The notes beneath the pieces are model-generated. The model was not told the origin of the DNA. It was given only the letters and a program-made list of their open reading frames with translations, and did no database searches. The position numbers and the translations under genes are program-made. From Burkholderiaceae bacterium (GTDB lineage: Bacteria; Pseudomonadota; Gammaproteobacteria; Burkholderiales; Burkholderiaceae_C), in contig JAEUOU010000010.1 of assembly GCA_016790575.1 (NCBI GenBank), positions 248,001 to 312,000 on the forward strand: a DNA stretch of 64,000 nt, in the 5' to 3' direction. Positions 7,921-17,160 of the stretch are shown here, in pieces (the first letter of the stretch is position 1; every line of letters starts with the position of its first letter).

Positions 7921-8805
7921 ATGTCCGCTTCTGTGACGGCGCTGCCGCTGCCGGCCGCCGGGGCCGGCGCGCGCCGCGCCAGCGCCCGGGTGCTGCCCGG
8001 CTTCAACCTCACGCTGGGCTTTGCGGTGCTTTACCTGAGCCTGATCGTGCTGATTCCGCTGTCGGCGCTGGTGCTCAAGACCCTGACACTCACCTGGCCG
8101 CAGTTCTGGGACGCGGTGACCTCGCCGCGGGTGATGGCCTCGTACCGCCTCACGTTCGGCGCATCGCTGATCGCGGCGCTGGTCAACGTGGTGGCCGGCC
8201 TGCTGGTGGCCTGGGTGCTGGTGCGCTATCCGTTTCCGGGCAAGAAGTTTGTCGATGCGCTGGTGGATCTGCCGTTTGCGCTGCCCACCGCCGTGGCCGG
8301 CATCTCGCTGACGGCGCTTCTGGCCGGCAACGGCTGGGTGGGGCAGTTCTTTGAGCCTTACGGCATCCAGCTCGCCTTCAACCCCAACGGCGTGGTGATC
8401 GCGCTGATCTTCATCGGCCTGCCGTTTGTGGTGCGCACGGTGCAGCCGGTGCTGGAAGACACCGAAAAAGAGCTGGAAGAAGCAGCCACCTGCCTGGGCG
8501 CCACGCGCTGGCAGACCTTCCGCCATGTGATCTTTCCGAGCATCGCGCCCGCGCTGCTGACCGGTTTTGCGATGGCGTTTGCCCGCGCGGTGGGGGAATA
8601 CGGCTCGGTGATCTTCATTGCCGGCAACATGCCCATGGTGTCCGAGATCACCCCGCTGATCATCATCGGCAAGCTGGAGCAGTACGACTACGCCGGCGCC
8701 ACCGCGGTGGCTTCGGTCATGCTGGTTATTTCCTTCATCCTGCTGCTGGTCATCAACGGATTGCAGGGCTGGCAGCGCAAGCGCTCCGCGGGAGCAATGG
8801 CATGA
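7921..8805 (+). CDS. cysT: Sulfate/thiosulfate ABC transporter permease CysT
   Basis: This 294-residue inner-membrane protein has about six transmembrane helices. The permease EAA-type loop reads [22 protein letters not shown], and a conserved block [17 protein letters not shown] follows. CysT (CysU) forms the translocation channel with CysW. It starts 3 bp after the binding-protein stop and its last codons overlap the cysW start by 4 bp, so the operon is tightly coupled. The first ~25 residues are Ala-rich and probably cytoplasmic. Confidence 0.95.
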   Translation: MSASVTALPLPAAGAGARRASARVLPGFNLTLGFAVLYLSLIVLIPLSALVLKTLTLTWPQFWDAVTSPRVMASYRLTFGASLIAALVNVVAGLLVAWVLVRYPFPGKKFVDALVDLPFALPTAVAGISLTALLAGNGWVGQFFEPYGIQLAFNPNGVVIALIFIGLPFVVRTVQPVLEDTEKELEEAATCLGATRWQTFRHVIFPSIAPALLTGFAMAFARAVGEYGSVIFIAGNMPMVSEITPLIIIGKLEQYDYAGATAVASVMLVISFILLLVINGLQGWQRKRSAGAMA

Positions 8806-9716
8806 GCAACACCTCTTTGCGCTCGTCCCGCCGCGGCACCACCGAGGCGCCGTGGATCCGCTGGACGCTCACCGCCCTGGCGCTGGTGTTCATGGCCCTG
8901 TTTCTGGTGCTGCCGCTGGCCGCCGTGTTCACCGAGGCGCTGCGCAAAGGCGTGGACGCCTATTGGGAAGCGCTGAAGGAGCCCGATGCCTGGGCCGCGA
9001 TCCGGCTGACGCTGATCACCGCCGCCGTGGCGGTGCCGATGAACCTGGTGTTCGGCGTGGCGGCCGCCTGGGCGATTGCCAAGTTCGAGTTCCGGGGCAA
9101 GTCCTTTCTGACCACGCTGATCGACCTGCCGTTTTCCGTCTCGCCGGTGGTGGCGGGCCTGATCTATGTGCTGGTGTTCGGCGCCCAGGGCTGGCTGGGC
9201 CCATGGCTGGCGCAGCACGACATCAAGATCGTGTTCGCCGTGCCCGGCATCATCCTCGCGACCGTGTTCGTGACCTTTCCGTTCATCGCGCGCGAACTGA
9301 TCCCGCTGATGCAGGCGCAAGGCACCGACGAGGAGCAGGCCGCCATCGTGCTGGGCGCCACCGGCTGGCAGACCTTCTGGCACGTGACGCTGCCCAACAT
9401 CAAGTGGGGGCTGGTCTACGGCGTGATCCTGTGCAACGCCCGGGCGATGGGCGAGTTCGGCGCGGTGTCGGTGGTGTCGGGCCACATCCGGGGCCAGACC
9501 AACACCATGCCGCTGCACGTGGAGGTGCTTTACAACGAGTACCAGTCGGTGGCCGCCTTCGCCGTGGCTTCGCTGCTGGCGCTGCTGGCGGTGCTGACGC
9601 TGGCGATCAAGAGTGTGGTGGAGTGGCGCTTCGAGCGCGACCGCCAGGCCGCCGCCGAACTGCCGCCCGAGCGTCCGGCCGTGCCCGAGCCGGTGGCACG
9701 ACCGGCCGCCGCCTGA
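8802..9716 (+). CDS. cysW: Sulfate ABC transporter permease CysW
   Basis: The 304-residue permease overlaps cysT by 4 bp (ATGA). Key segments are [19 protein letters not shown], the EAA-type loop [20 protein letters not shown], and [19 protein letters not shown], all standard for CysW. The C terminus carries a Pro/Ala/Glu-rich tail of about 25 residues past the last helix. It pairs with CysT as the heterodimeric sulfate channel in the inner membrane. Confidence 0.95.
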   Translation: MSNTSLRSSRRGTTEAPWIRWTLTALALVFMALFLVLPLAAVFTEALRKGVDAYWEALKEPDAWAAIRLTLITAAVAVPMNLVFGVAAAWAIAKFEFRGKSFLTTLIDLPFSVSPVVAGLIYVLVFGAQGWLGPWLAQHDIKIVFAVPGIILATVFVTFPFIARELIPLMQAQGTDEEQAAIVLGATGWQTFWHVTLPNIKWGLVYGVILCNARAMGEFGAVSVVSGHIRGQTNTMPLHVEVLYNEYQSVAAFAVASLLALLAVLTLAIKSVVEWRFERDRQAAAELPPERPAVPEPVARPAAA

Positions 9717-9739
9717 ATTCCTTTCAGAGAGCTGATTCC

Positions 9740-10828
9740 ATGAGCATCCAGATCCGTGACGTGAACAAGCATTTCGGCAGCTTCCACGCGCTGAAGAACG
9801 TCAACCTCGACATCGACTCCGGCGAACTGCTGGCGCTGCTGGGCCCGTCGGGCTGCGGCAAGACCACGCTGCTGCGCATCATCGCCGGCCTGGAAACGCC
9901 CGACACCGGCAGCATCCTGTTCAGCGGCGAAGACACCACCGACGTGCATGTGCGCGAGCGCAACGTGGGTTTCGTGTTCCAGCACTACGCGCTGTTTCGC
10001 CACATGACGGTGTTCGACAACGTGGCGTTTGGTCTGCGCATGAAGCCGCGCGGCCAGCGCCCGGGCGAGGCGCAGATCAAACAGAAGGTGACCGAGCTGC
10101 TGAAACTGGTGCAGCTGGACTGGATCGCCGACCGGTATCCGTCGCAGCTGTCGGGCGGACAGCGCCAGCGCATCGCCCTGGCCCGCGCGCTGGCGGTGGA
10201 GCCCAAGGTGCTGCTGCTCGACGAGCCCTTTGGCGCGCTGGACGCCAAAGTGCGCAAGGAACTGCGCCGCTGGCTGCGCCGCCTGCACGACGAGCTGCAT
10301 GTCACCTCCATCTTCGTCACCCACGACCAGGAAGAGGCCCTGGAAGTGGCCGACCGCGTGGTGCTGATGAACCACGGCGTGATCGAGCAGGTCGGCTCGC
10401 CGCAGGATGTGTGGGACCACCCGGCCAGCCCCTTCGTCTACGGCTTCCTGGGCGACGTGAACCTGTTCCACGGCCGCGCGCACGAGGGCGAGGTGTTGAT
10501 CGGCGAAGACCACCACGGCATCCGCCTGCACGCGCCCGAGCACCACGAGGCGCAGGACGCGAAGGCGTTCGCCTACGTTCGCCCGCATGACCTGGAAGTT
10601 AACCGCTACACGCCGGGCGCGAGCGGCCTGGTGGCGACACTGGAGCGGGCCATTGTGGTCGGCCCGATCGCCCGGCTGGAACTAATCCACGCCGGCGGCA
10701 CTCCATCGGGCAGTCCTGAACTGATCGAGGCGCACCTGAGTGCGCAACAATTCAGGGATCTGGGCCTGAAGGACGGCGAAACGCTGGTGTTGACGCCACG
10801 CAAGGCCCGCGTCTTTGTGGAAGCCTGA
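9740..10828 (+). CDS. cysA: Sulfate ABC transporter ATP-binding protein CysA
   Basis: The product has 362 residues. Walker A is GPSGCGKT (residues 35-42), the signature motif is LSGGQRQR, and Walker B ends in [11 protein letters not shown]. The H-loop is in [17 protein letters not shown]. The C-terminal third is the regulatory TOBE-like domain seen in CysA ([14 protein letters not shown]). It energises sulfate import by CysTW. The ATG at 9740 follows a GAGAG ribosome-binding site. Its stop codon overlaps the dsbB start by one base. Confidence 0.95.
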   Translation: MSIQIRDVNKHFGSFHALKNVNLDIDSGELLALLGPSGCGKTTLLRIIAGLETPDTGSILFSGEDTTDVHVRERNVGFVFQHYALFRHMTVFDNVAFGLRMKPRGQRPGEAQIKQKVTELLKLVQLDWIADRYPSQLSGGQRQRIALARALAVEPKVLLLDEPFGALDAKVRKELRRWLRRLHDELHVTSIFVTHDQEEALEVADRVVLMNHGVIEQVGSPQDVWDHPASPFVYGFLGDVNLFHGRAHEGEVLIGEDHHGIRLHAPEHHEAQDAKAFAYVRPHDLEVNRYTPGASGLVATLERAIVVGPIARLELIHAGGTPSGSPELIEAHLSAQQFRDLGLKDGETLVLTPRKARVFVEA

Positions 10829-11343
10829 TGCTCTCTTCGCTGCTGAACCGCCTGTTCTCCGAACCCCGCCTTTTTTTCGCCGCCGTCGCGGCCACCTGCC
10901 TGGCATTGCTGGTCTATGGCATTGGCTACCTGCAACTGGTGGTCGGGCTGCATCCGTGCCCGATGTGCATCGTGCAGCGCTATGCGCTGATCGGGGTCAT
11001 GCTGTTCGCGGCCGCCATCGCGCTGAGCAGCCGGCGCGGCGTTCACACGGCGGGCGGCGTGCTGGTGGTGCTGATGGCGGGTTTTGGCGCCTTCACGGCC
11101 GCGCGGCAGAGCTGGCTGCAGTGGTACCCGCCCGAGGTGGTCAGCTGCGGGCGCGACTTTTACGGAATGATCGAAAACTTCCCGCTCAAGCGGGCGCTGC
11201 CGATGATTTTCAAAGGCAGCGGCGATTGCAGCGCCGTGGACTGGACTTTTCTGGGCGGCACCATCGCCAACTGGTCGTTTGTGGTCTTCAGCGCGGTGAT
11301 TGGCAGCACGCTGGTGCTGCTGTGGCGTCAGCGCCGGGCGTAA
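10828..11343 (+). CDS. dsbB: Disulfide bond formation protein B
   Basis: This 171-residue membrane protein with about four helices carries both DsbB cysteine pairs: C44-P-M-C47 in the first periplasmic loop and C107/C134 in the second. DsbB reoxidises DsbA and passes the electrons to quinone. It starts at the A of the cysA stop codon, so it is probably cotranscribed with the sulfate operon. A dispersed repeat follows the stop. Confidence 0.92.
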   Translation: MLSSLLNRLFSEPRLFFAAVAATCLALLVYGIGYLQLVVGLHPCPMCIVQRYALIGVMLFAAAIALSSRRGVHTAGGVLVVLMAGFGAFTAARQSWLQWYPPEVVSCGRDFYGMIENFPLKRALPMIFKGSGDCSAVDWTFLGGTIANWSFVVFSAVIGSTLVLLWRQRRA

Positions 11344-11353
11344 TCCAATCCGT

Positions 11354-11403
11354 CGATTGCTATATTAAACATAGCTGAAAGTGACCTTTTTACGCTGGGT
11401 ATG
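11354..11403 (-). repeat. Dispersed repeat, copy 4
   Basis: On the minus strand this reads ACCCAGCGTAAAAAGGTCAC, then TTCAGCTATG and TTTAATATAG. It lies between the converging dsbB and argA genes and shows no other features. Confidence 0.85.
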
Positions 11404-11459
11404 GGCGGTTTTCGCTCAAAACCGACGCGCTGGACGCGCCGCGCGCTCCCCGTCCGCCT

Positions 11460-12809
11460 TCAAGACAGCTTCTTGACCAGCACCTGGCTGCGGCGGTCCC
11501 AGTTGTATTTGCGCTTGCGCGCTTCGGGCAGCCAGTCCGGGTCGGCCTGGACAAAGCCGCGCTTGATGAACCAGTGCATGGTGCGGGTGGTCAGCACGAA
11601 GATGCTCTCCAGACCCATGGCGCGGGCGCGCTGTTCCACGCGCTTGAGCACTTTTTCGCCGTCCCCCTGGCCCTGACTCTGCGGCGAAACGGTGAGGGCG
11701 GCCATTTCGGCGGTTCGGCCTTCCGGGTAGGGGTAGAGCGCAGCGCAGGCGAAGATGACGCCGTCGTGCTCGATGATGGTGTAGTTGGCGATGTCGCGCT
11801 CGATTTCGGTGCGGCTGCGCTTGACCAGGGTGCCGTCTTTCTCGAACGGCTCGATCAGCTGCAGGATGCCGCCCACGTCGTCGGCGGTGGCCTCACGCAG
11901 GCTTTCGAGTTTTTCGTCGATCACCATGGTGCCGATGCCGTCGTGCACATAGATTTCCAGCAGCAGCGAGCCGTCCACCGCGAACGGAATGATGTGGCTG
12001 CGCTCCACCCCGGCCTTGCAGGCCTTGACACAGTGCTGCAGGTAGAACGCGATGTCGGTGGGTTCCCGGGCACCGGGCAGGCGGGCAAGCAATGCCTCGG
12101 CGGCGGCCAGCGGCAATTCGGTGTCGATCGGGTTGTCGTCGCCTGCCGGGGCGTCGGGCTGGACCCGGATGCCGGGGATTTCGGTGACAAAAATCAGTTT
12201 GTCGGCCTGCAAGGCAATGGCCACTGACGTGGCCACTTCCTCCATGGTGAGGTTGAAGGCCTCGCCGGTCGGCGAAAAACCGAACGGCGACAGCAGTACC
12301 AGGGCCCCCATGTCCAGCGTGCGGCTGATACCGGCGACATCGACCTTGCGCACCAGTCCGGAGTGCTGAAAGTCCACTCCGTCCACGATCCCCACCGGTC
12401 GGGCGGTGATGAAGTTGCCGCTGATGACCCGCACGGTGGAGCCCGCCATCGGCGTGTTGGGCAGGCCCTGGCTGAAGGCGGCCTCGATTTCATAGCGCAG
12501 CTGGCCGGCCGCCTCCTGGGCGCAGTCGAGCGCCACTTCGTCGGTGATGCGCATGCCGTGCGAATAGCGGGCCTCGTGGCCCTTGGCGCGCAGTTGTTCG
12601 TTGACCTGGGGGCGAAAGCCGTGCACCAGCACGATCTTCACGCCCATGCTCTGGATCATCGCCAGGTCCTGCGCCAGGTTGGGCAGCTTGCCGGCGGCAA
12701 TCGCCTCGCCACAGACGCCGACAACAAAGGTCTGGTTGCGGAACTTGTGGATGTAGGGCGCCACCGACCGGAACAAGGGGACAAAGGTGAAATTGAAGAC
12801 GGTGGACAT
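11460..12809 (-). CDS. argA: Amino-acid N-acetyltransferase (N-acetylglutamate synthase)
   Basis: From the ATG at 12809 the protein is 449 residues, the usual ArgA length. The N-terminal two thirds are an amino-acid-kinase fold (VVGVCGEAIAAGKLPNLAQD, VLVHGFRPQVNEQL, LLSPFGFSPTGEAFNL). The C-terminal ~140 residues are a GNAT domain (CAALYPYPEGRTAEMAAL, VSPQSQGQGDGEKVL). It makes N-acetylglutamate, the first step of arginine synthesis. The kinase-like domain normally gives arginine feedback. The start codon overlaps the proposed start of the divergent hrpA. A much longer in-frame opening upstream lies antisense to hrpA and is not credible. Confidence 0.93.
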   Translation of the reverse strand: MSTVFNFTFVPLFRSVAPYIHKFRNQTFVVGVCGEAIAAGKLPNLAQDLAMIQSMGVKIVLVHGFRPQVNEQLRAKGHEARYSHGMRITDEVALDCAQEAAGQLRYEIEAAFSQGLPNTPMAGSTVRVISGNFITARPVGIVDGVDFQHSGLVRKVDVAGISRTLDMGALVLLSPFGFSPTGEAFNLTMEEVATSVAIALQADKLIFVTEIPGIRVQPDAPAGDDNPIDTELPLAAAEALLARLPGAREPTDIAFYLQHCVKACKAGVERSHIIPFAVDGSLLLEIYVHDGIGTMVIDEKLESLREATADDVGGILQLIEPFEKDGTLVKRSRTEIERDIANYTIIEHDGVIFACAALYPYPEGRTAEMAALTVSPQSQGQGDGEKVLKRVEQRARAMGLESIFVLTTRTMHWFIKRGFVQADPDWLPEARKRKYNWDRRSQVLVKKLS

Positions 12810-15800
12810 GCGGCGCAGGCGGCTCGGTGACAGGGATAATCGTCGATTCTCCACCAAGTCTCCCCCGCCTGTGCCTCTTGCCCCGTCGCGCCTGCCGATC
12901 GAATTCCCGGACGCGCTGCCCGTGTCGGGCCGCCGCCACGAGATCATGGCCGCGCTGGAGCAGCACCAGGTGATCATCGTCTGCGGCGAAACCGGCTCGG
13001 GCAAGACCACGCAGCTGCCCAAGATTGCGCTGGCCCTGGGCCGGGGCCGGCTGAACGCACCGCCCGGGCCGGACGGCAAACCGCCGCGCGGGCGCCTGAT
13101 CGGGCACACCCAGCCGCGCCGGATCGCCGCCAGCAGCGTGGCCAAACGCATCGCCGAAGAGCTCAAGACCCCGCTGGGCGAGGTGGTGGGCTACAAGGTG
13201 CGCTTCAACGACCGGCTGGGCCCGAACGCCTCGGTCAAGCTGATGACCGACGGCATTTTGCTGGCCGAAACGCAGACCGACCCGCTGCTCAAGGCCTACG
13301 ACACGATCATCATCGACGAGGCCCACGAGCGCAGCCTGAACATCGACTTCCTGCTGGGTTACCTCAAGCAGATCCTGCCGCGCCGCCCGGACCTGAAGGT
13401 GATCGTCACCTCGGCCACCATCGACGCCGACCGGTTCGCCCAGCACTTCGGCACCCGCCAGCGCCTGCCGCGCGGGCGGCGCAAGGGTGAGCCTGCGCCC
13501 GGCACCGAGGGCGCGGAAGCCTCCATCGAATGGGGGCCATTGATTCCAGCGCCGGTGATCATGGTGTCCGGGCGCACCTTCCCGGTGGAGCAACGCTGGA
13601 AACCGTTCGAGGAAACCAAGGATTTCGGGCTGAACGAGGCCATTGCCGACGCGGTGGATGAGCTGTGGATGGGCGTCCGGCCGGCGCCGGGCCGCCCCAA
13701 GCCGGACGGGGCCCCCTCGGGGGGCAGCGACGACGCGCAGCGCGGAGCGTGGCGGCCACCACCCGGAGGCGACATCCTGGTCTTCCTGCCCGGCGAGCGC
13801 GAAATCCGCGAAGCGGCCGACCACCTGCGCGGCCACCTGTCGCACTCGGCGCTGACCCGCAATGCCGAGGTGCTGCCGCTGTTCGCCCGCCTGTCCCAGG
13901 CCGAGCAGGACCGCATCTTTGACAGCCACAGCGGCCGGCGCATCGTGCTGGCCACCAACGTGGCGGAAACGTCGCTCACGGTGCCGGGCATCCGCTACGT
14001 GATCGACGCGGGCACCGCGCGCGTCAAGCGCTACAGCCTGCGCAGCAAGGTGGAGCAGCTGCTGGTGGAGCCCGTCAGCCAGGCGGCGGCCAACCAGCGC
14101 GCCGGCCGTTGCGGCCGGGTGGCGAACGGCATCTGCATCCGCCTGTACGACGAGGCCGACTTCAACGGCCGGGCGCGCTTCACCGACCCGGAAATCCTGC
14201 GCTCGTCGCTGGCGGGCGTGATTTTGCGCATGAAGTCGCTGCGCCTGGGCTCGGTGGAAGACTTCCCGTTCCTGGAGGCGCCGTCGCGCCGCGCCATCAC
14301 CGACGGCTACCTGCTGCTGCAGGAGCTGGGCGCGTTGAGCGAAGCGAACGAACTCACCGCGCTCGGCCGCGAGCTGGCCAAGCTGCCGCTGGACCCCCGG
14401 GTGGGCCGCATGATTCTGGAAGGCCGCGAACGCGGGGCGCTGGCCGAGGTGCTGGTGATCGCCGCCGCGCTGTCGGTGCAGGACGTGCGCGACCGCCCGA
14501 TGGACGCCCAGCAGCAGGCCGACCAGCAGCACGCCAAGTTCGACGACGAGAAAAGCGAGTTCTCCGGCTACCTGAAGCTGTGGAAATGGCTGGGCGACGC
14601 CCGCGGGGGCGTGCCCGCGCTGCCCTCCGCCCGCGCCCAGAAGGACGCCGCCCGCAAGGGGGCACCCTCGCAAGCCGTGCTGCCGGTGGCCCAGCGCGCC
14701 GCCGCGGCCCTGGCCGCCGCCCGTCAGGCCCTGGCCGCCCAGGGGCAGGCGGCGCCGGAAATGGCCGCCGCGCCCACCCACAAGCTGAGCAACCGTCAGT
14801 ACGAACAGCTGCTGCGCCAGAACTACATCAGCATCCGCCGGGTGCGCGAGTGGCGCGACATCCACTCCCAGCTGCTGACCGTGGTCACCGAGCACCAGTG
14901 GAAGCTCAACCCGCAGCCCGCCAGCTATGAGGCGCTGCACCTGTCGATGCTGGCCGGTCTGCTGGGCAACGTGGGCTACCGCCCCGAAGACCTGGCGGCC
15001 GGCGCCAGCCAGGCCGAATACCTGGGCGCGCGGGGCATCAAGTTCCACCGCCACCCCGGTGCGCACCTGAGCAAGAAGCCCGGGCGCTGGATCGTGGTGG
15101 CGGAACTGGTGGAAACCACCCGCCTGTTCGGGCGGGGCATTGCCGCCATCGAGCCGCAGTGGCTGGAAGAGGTGGGTGGCCATCTGCTGAAAAAGCAGCT
15201 GCTCGACCCGCACTGGGAGAAAAAGGCCGGCGAGGTGGTGGCGCTGGAGCGCGCCACGCTGTACGGGCTGGTGGTCTACAACAACCGGCGCGTGAGCTAC
15301 GGCCGGGTGGACCCGCACGCGGCACGCGAAATCTTCATCCGCGAAGCGCTGGTGGCCGGCGAGTGGGAGACCAAGCTGCCGTTCCTGGCCGCCAACCAGA
15401 AGCTGGTGGCCAAGGTGGAGGAGCTGGAGCACAAGTCCCGCCGGCAGGACGTGCTGGTGGACGAGGAACTGATCTACGCCTTCTACGACCAGCAGCTGCC
15501 CAAAGACCTGTGCACCGCGCGCGAGCTGGAAGCCTGGTGGCGCGACGCTTCGAAAACGAACCCGAAACTGCTGCAGCTCTCGCGCGACGAGCTGATGCGC
15601 CACGAGGCCGCCGGCATCACCACCGCCGCTTTCCCCCGCACCGTGCGCCTGGGCGGCACCGACTGCGCCGCCAGCTACCTGCACGAGCCGGGCGACGCCA
15701 AGGACGGCCTGACGGTGACGGTGCCGCTGTTTGTGCTGAATCAGGTCAGCGACGAGCGCTGCGAATGGCTGGTGCCCGGCATGCTCAAGGACAAGATCCA

Positions 15801-17142
15801 GGCGCTGCTCAAGAGCCTGCCGCAAAAGCCCCGCAGCCGCTTCGTGCCGCTGCCCGACAACGCGGCCCGGCTGGCCGAGGCGCTGTCCGAGCCCACCGCC
15901 TTTGGCCACGGCAGCCTGCTGGAGGTGCTGCTCAAGCGTGTGCGCGACGAGACCAGCCTGGACGTCAAACGCACCGATTTCAAGCTCGACATGGTCAGCG
16001 CGCACCTGTTCATGAACTTCCGGGTGGTGGACGAACACGGCCGCCAGCTGGGCCACGGGCGCAACCTGGGCGCGCTGAAGGCCGAGCTCGGGGCCCGGGC
16101 GCGCGGTGCGTTCCAGGCGCTGGCGACGCTGAAAGTGAACCAGGCGGCCGAGCAGGCCGCGGCGGAAGCGGTTTCGGAACAAAAACAGGCATTACCCAGC
16201 GTCAAAAGGTCTTCTGTTGCTACAAAAGCAGAAGCGAATGTGGCGCCCGCCAGTGCCGCGTTCGAGCCCCAGCGCTACACCGCCTGGAGTTTTGGCGAGC
16301 TGCCCGAGCTGATGGAAATCCGCAAGGGCGGCGCCAGCCTGATCGGGTTTCCGGCCCTGATCGACCAGGGCGATGCGGTCACCATCGAGGTGTTCGACGA
16401 GCCCGCGGTCGCGGCGGCGCGCCACCGCACCGGCCTGCGCCGGCTGTTTGCGCTGCAGGTGCGCGACGCGCTCAAATACCTGGAGCGCAACATCCCCGAC
16501 CTGCAGCAACTCGCCGTGGCCTACATGCAGGTCGGCCGCAGCGCCGACGGCGCCGGTGGCGGCACGCAGGAGGAGCTGCGCAACCAGATCGTGGGGGTGG
16601 CGCTGGAGCGCGCCTTCCTGCTGGAGCCGCTGCCCACCACCGAGGCCGAGTTCAAACGCCGGGTGGACGAGGGCCGCGGCCGGCTGAACCTGATTGCCAG
16701 CGAAGTGGCCCGGCTGGCCGGCGTGATCCTGGCCGAGCACGCCACGGCGCTGCGCAAGATCAAGGACACCAAAGGTGCCCCCGAGGCCACCGCCGACTGC
16801 GCCCAGCAGCTGGCCCGGCTGGTGCCGAAGAACTTCCTGGCCGTCACGCCCTGGCCGCAGCTGCAGCACTTTGCCCGCTACCTCAAGGCCATCGTGCTGC
16901 GGCTGGACAAATTCCGCGCCGACCCGGCCCGCGACGCCGCCCGCCTGGCCGACCTGCGGGCCCAGGAAACCCGTTACTGGCGTCTGGTGGCCGAACGCAA
17001 GGGCGCGGTGGACGAGCGCTTGGCCGAGTTCCGCTGGCTGCTGGAAGAGCTGCGGGTCAGCTTCTTCGCCCAGGAACTGCGCACCCCGCAGCCGGTCAGC
17101 CTGAAACGGCTGGACAAGGTGTGGGCGCAGCTGCAGAGCTGA
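12808..17142 (+). CDS. hrpA: ATP-dependent RNA helicase HrpA (DEAH box)
   Basis: This is a long DEAH-box helicase of about 1,444 residues (E. coli HrpA is 1,300). Motifs in order are GETGSGKTTQLPK (Walker A), TQPRRIAA, DEAHERSLNIDFLLGYLK, TSATID, TNVAETSLTVPGIRYVID and QRAGRCGRV. The HrpA-specific C-terminal half follows. HrpA resolves stalled ribosomes in E. coli. Extra length comes from low-complexity insertions: after DELWMGVRPAPG (about 13680-13770), after LWKWLGDARGG (about 14605-14770), and at a dispersed repeat (16191-16236), all in frame. The start is uncertain; GTG codons at 12787 and 12871 are alternatives. Upstream sequence overlaps argA. Confidence 0.93.
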   Translation: MRRRRLGDRDNRRFSTKSPPPVPLAPSRLPIEFPDALPVSGRRHEIMAALEQHQVIIVCGETGSGKTTQLPKIALALGRGRLNAPPGPDGKPPRGRLIGHTQPRRIAASSVAKRIAEELKTPLGEVVGYKVRFNDRLGPNASVKLMTDGILLAETQTDPLLKAYDTIIIDEAHERSLNIDFLLGYLKQILPRRPDLKVIVTSATIDADRFAQHFGTRQRLPRGRRKGEPAPGTEGAEASIEWGPLIPAPVIMVSGRTFPVEQRWKPFEETKDFGLNEAIADAVDELWMGVRPAPGRPKPDGAPSGGSDDAQRGAWRPPPGGDILVFLPGEREIREAADHLRGHLSHSALTRNAEVLPLFARLSQAEQDRIFDSHSGRRIVLATNVAETSLTVPGIRYVIDAGTARVKRYSLRSKVEQLLVEPVSQAAANQRAGRCGRVANGICIRLYDEADFNGRARFTDPEILRSSLAGVILRMKSLRLGSVEDFPFLEAPSRRAITDGYLLLQELGALSEANELTALGRELAKLPLDPRVGRMILEGRERGALAEVLVIAAALSVQDVRDRPMDAQQQADQQHAKFDDEKSEFSGYLKLWKWLGDARGGVPALPSARAQKDAARKGAPSQAVLPVAQRAAAALAAARQALAAQGQAAPEMAAAPTHKLSNRQYEQLLRQNYISIRRVREWRDIHSQLLTVVTEHQWKLNPQPASYEALHLSMLAGLLGNVGYRPEDLAAGASQAEYLGARGIKFHRHPGAHLSKKPGRWIVVAELVETTRLFGRGIAAIEPQWLEEVGGHLLKKQLLDPHWEKKAGEVVALERATLYGLVVYNNRRVSYGRVDPHAAREIFIREALVAGEWETKLPFLAANQKLVAKVEELEHKSRRQDVLVDEELIYAFYDQQLPKDLCTARELEAWWRDASKTNPKLLQLSRDELMRHEAAGITTAAFPRTVRLGGTDCAASYLHEPGDAKDGLTVTVPLFVLNQVSDERCEWLVPGMLKDKIQALLKSLPQKPRSRFVPLPDNAARLAEALSEPTAFGHGSLLEVLLKRVRDETSLDVKRTDFKLDMVSAHLFMNFRVVDEHGRQLGHGRNLGALKAELGARARGAFQALATLKVNQAAEQAAAEAVSEQKQALPSVKRSSVATKAEANVAPASAAFEPQRYTAWSFGELPELMEIRKGGASLIGFPALIDQGDAVTIEVFDEPAVAAARHRTGLRRLFALQVRDALKYLERNIPDLQQLAVAYMQVGRSADGAGGGTQEELRNQIVGVALERAFLLEPLPTTEAEFKRRVDEGRGRLNLIASEVARLAGVILAEHATALRKIKDTKGAPEATADCAQQLARLVPKNFLAVTPWPQLQHFARYLKAIVLRLDKFRADPARDAARLADLRAQETRYWRLVAERKGAVDERLAEFRWLLEELRVSFFAQELRTPQPVSLKRLDKVWAQLQS
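16191..16236 (+). repeat. Dispersed repeat, copy 5, inside hrpA
   Basis: Core ACCCAGCGTCAAAAGGTC, then TTCTGTTGCTACAAAAGCAG. It lies in the hrpA coding sequence and keeps the frame open, coding for SVKRSSVATKAEA in an Ala/Glu-rich linker. The sequence is much less GC-rich than the rest of the gene, which marks it as an insertion. Confidence 0.8.
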
Positions 17143-17160
17143 CCCCCCCAGTCGGCACGA

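Noticed and set aside
8852-9716. Frame fused out of the cysW region into cysA
   Set aside because: Only the downstream part is real CysA. The upstream part is an out-of-frame reading of cysW, so the true start is the ATG at 9740.
12490-16182. Very long minus-strand open frame opposite hrpA (about 1,230 codons)
   Set aside because: It is antisense to a gene with all helicase motifs, and its His/Gln/Gly-rich composition is typical of high-GC shadow frames. It has no motifs and no ribosome-binding site.
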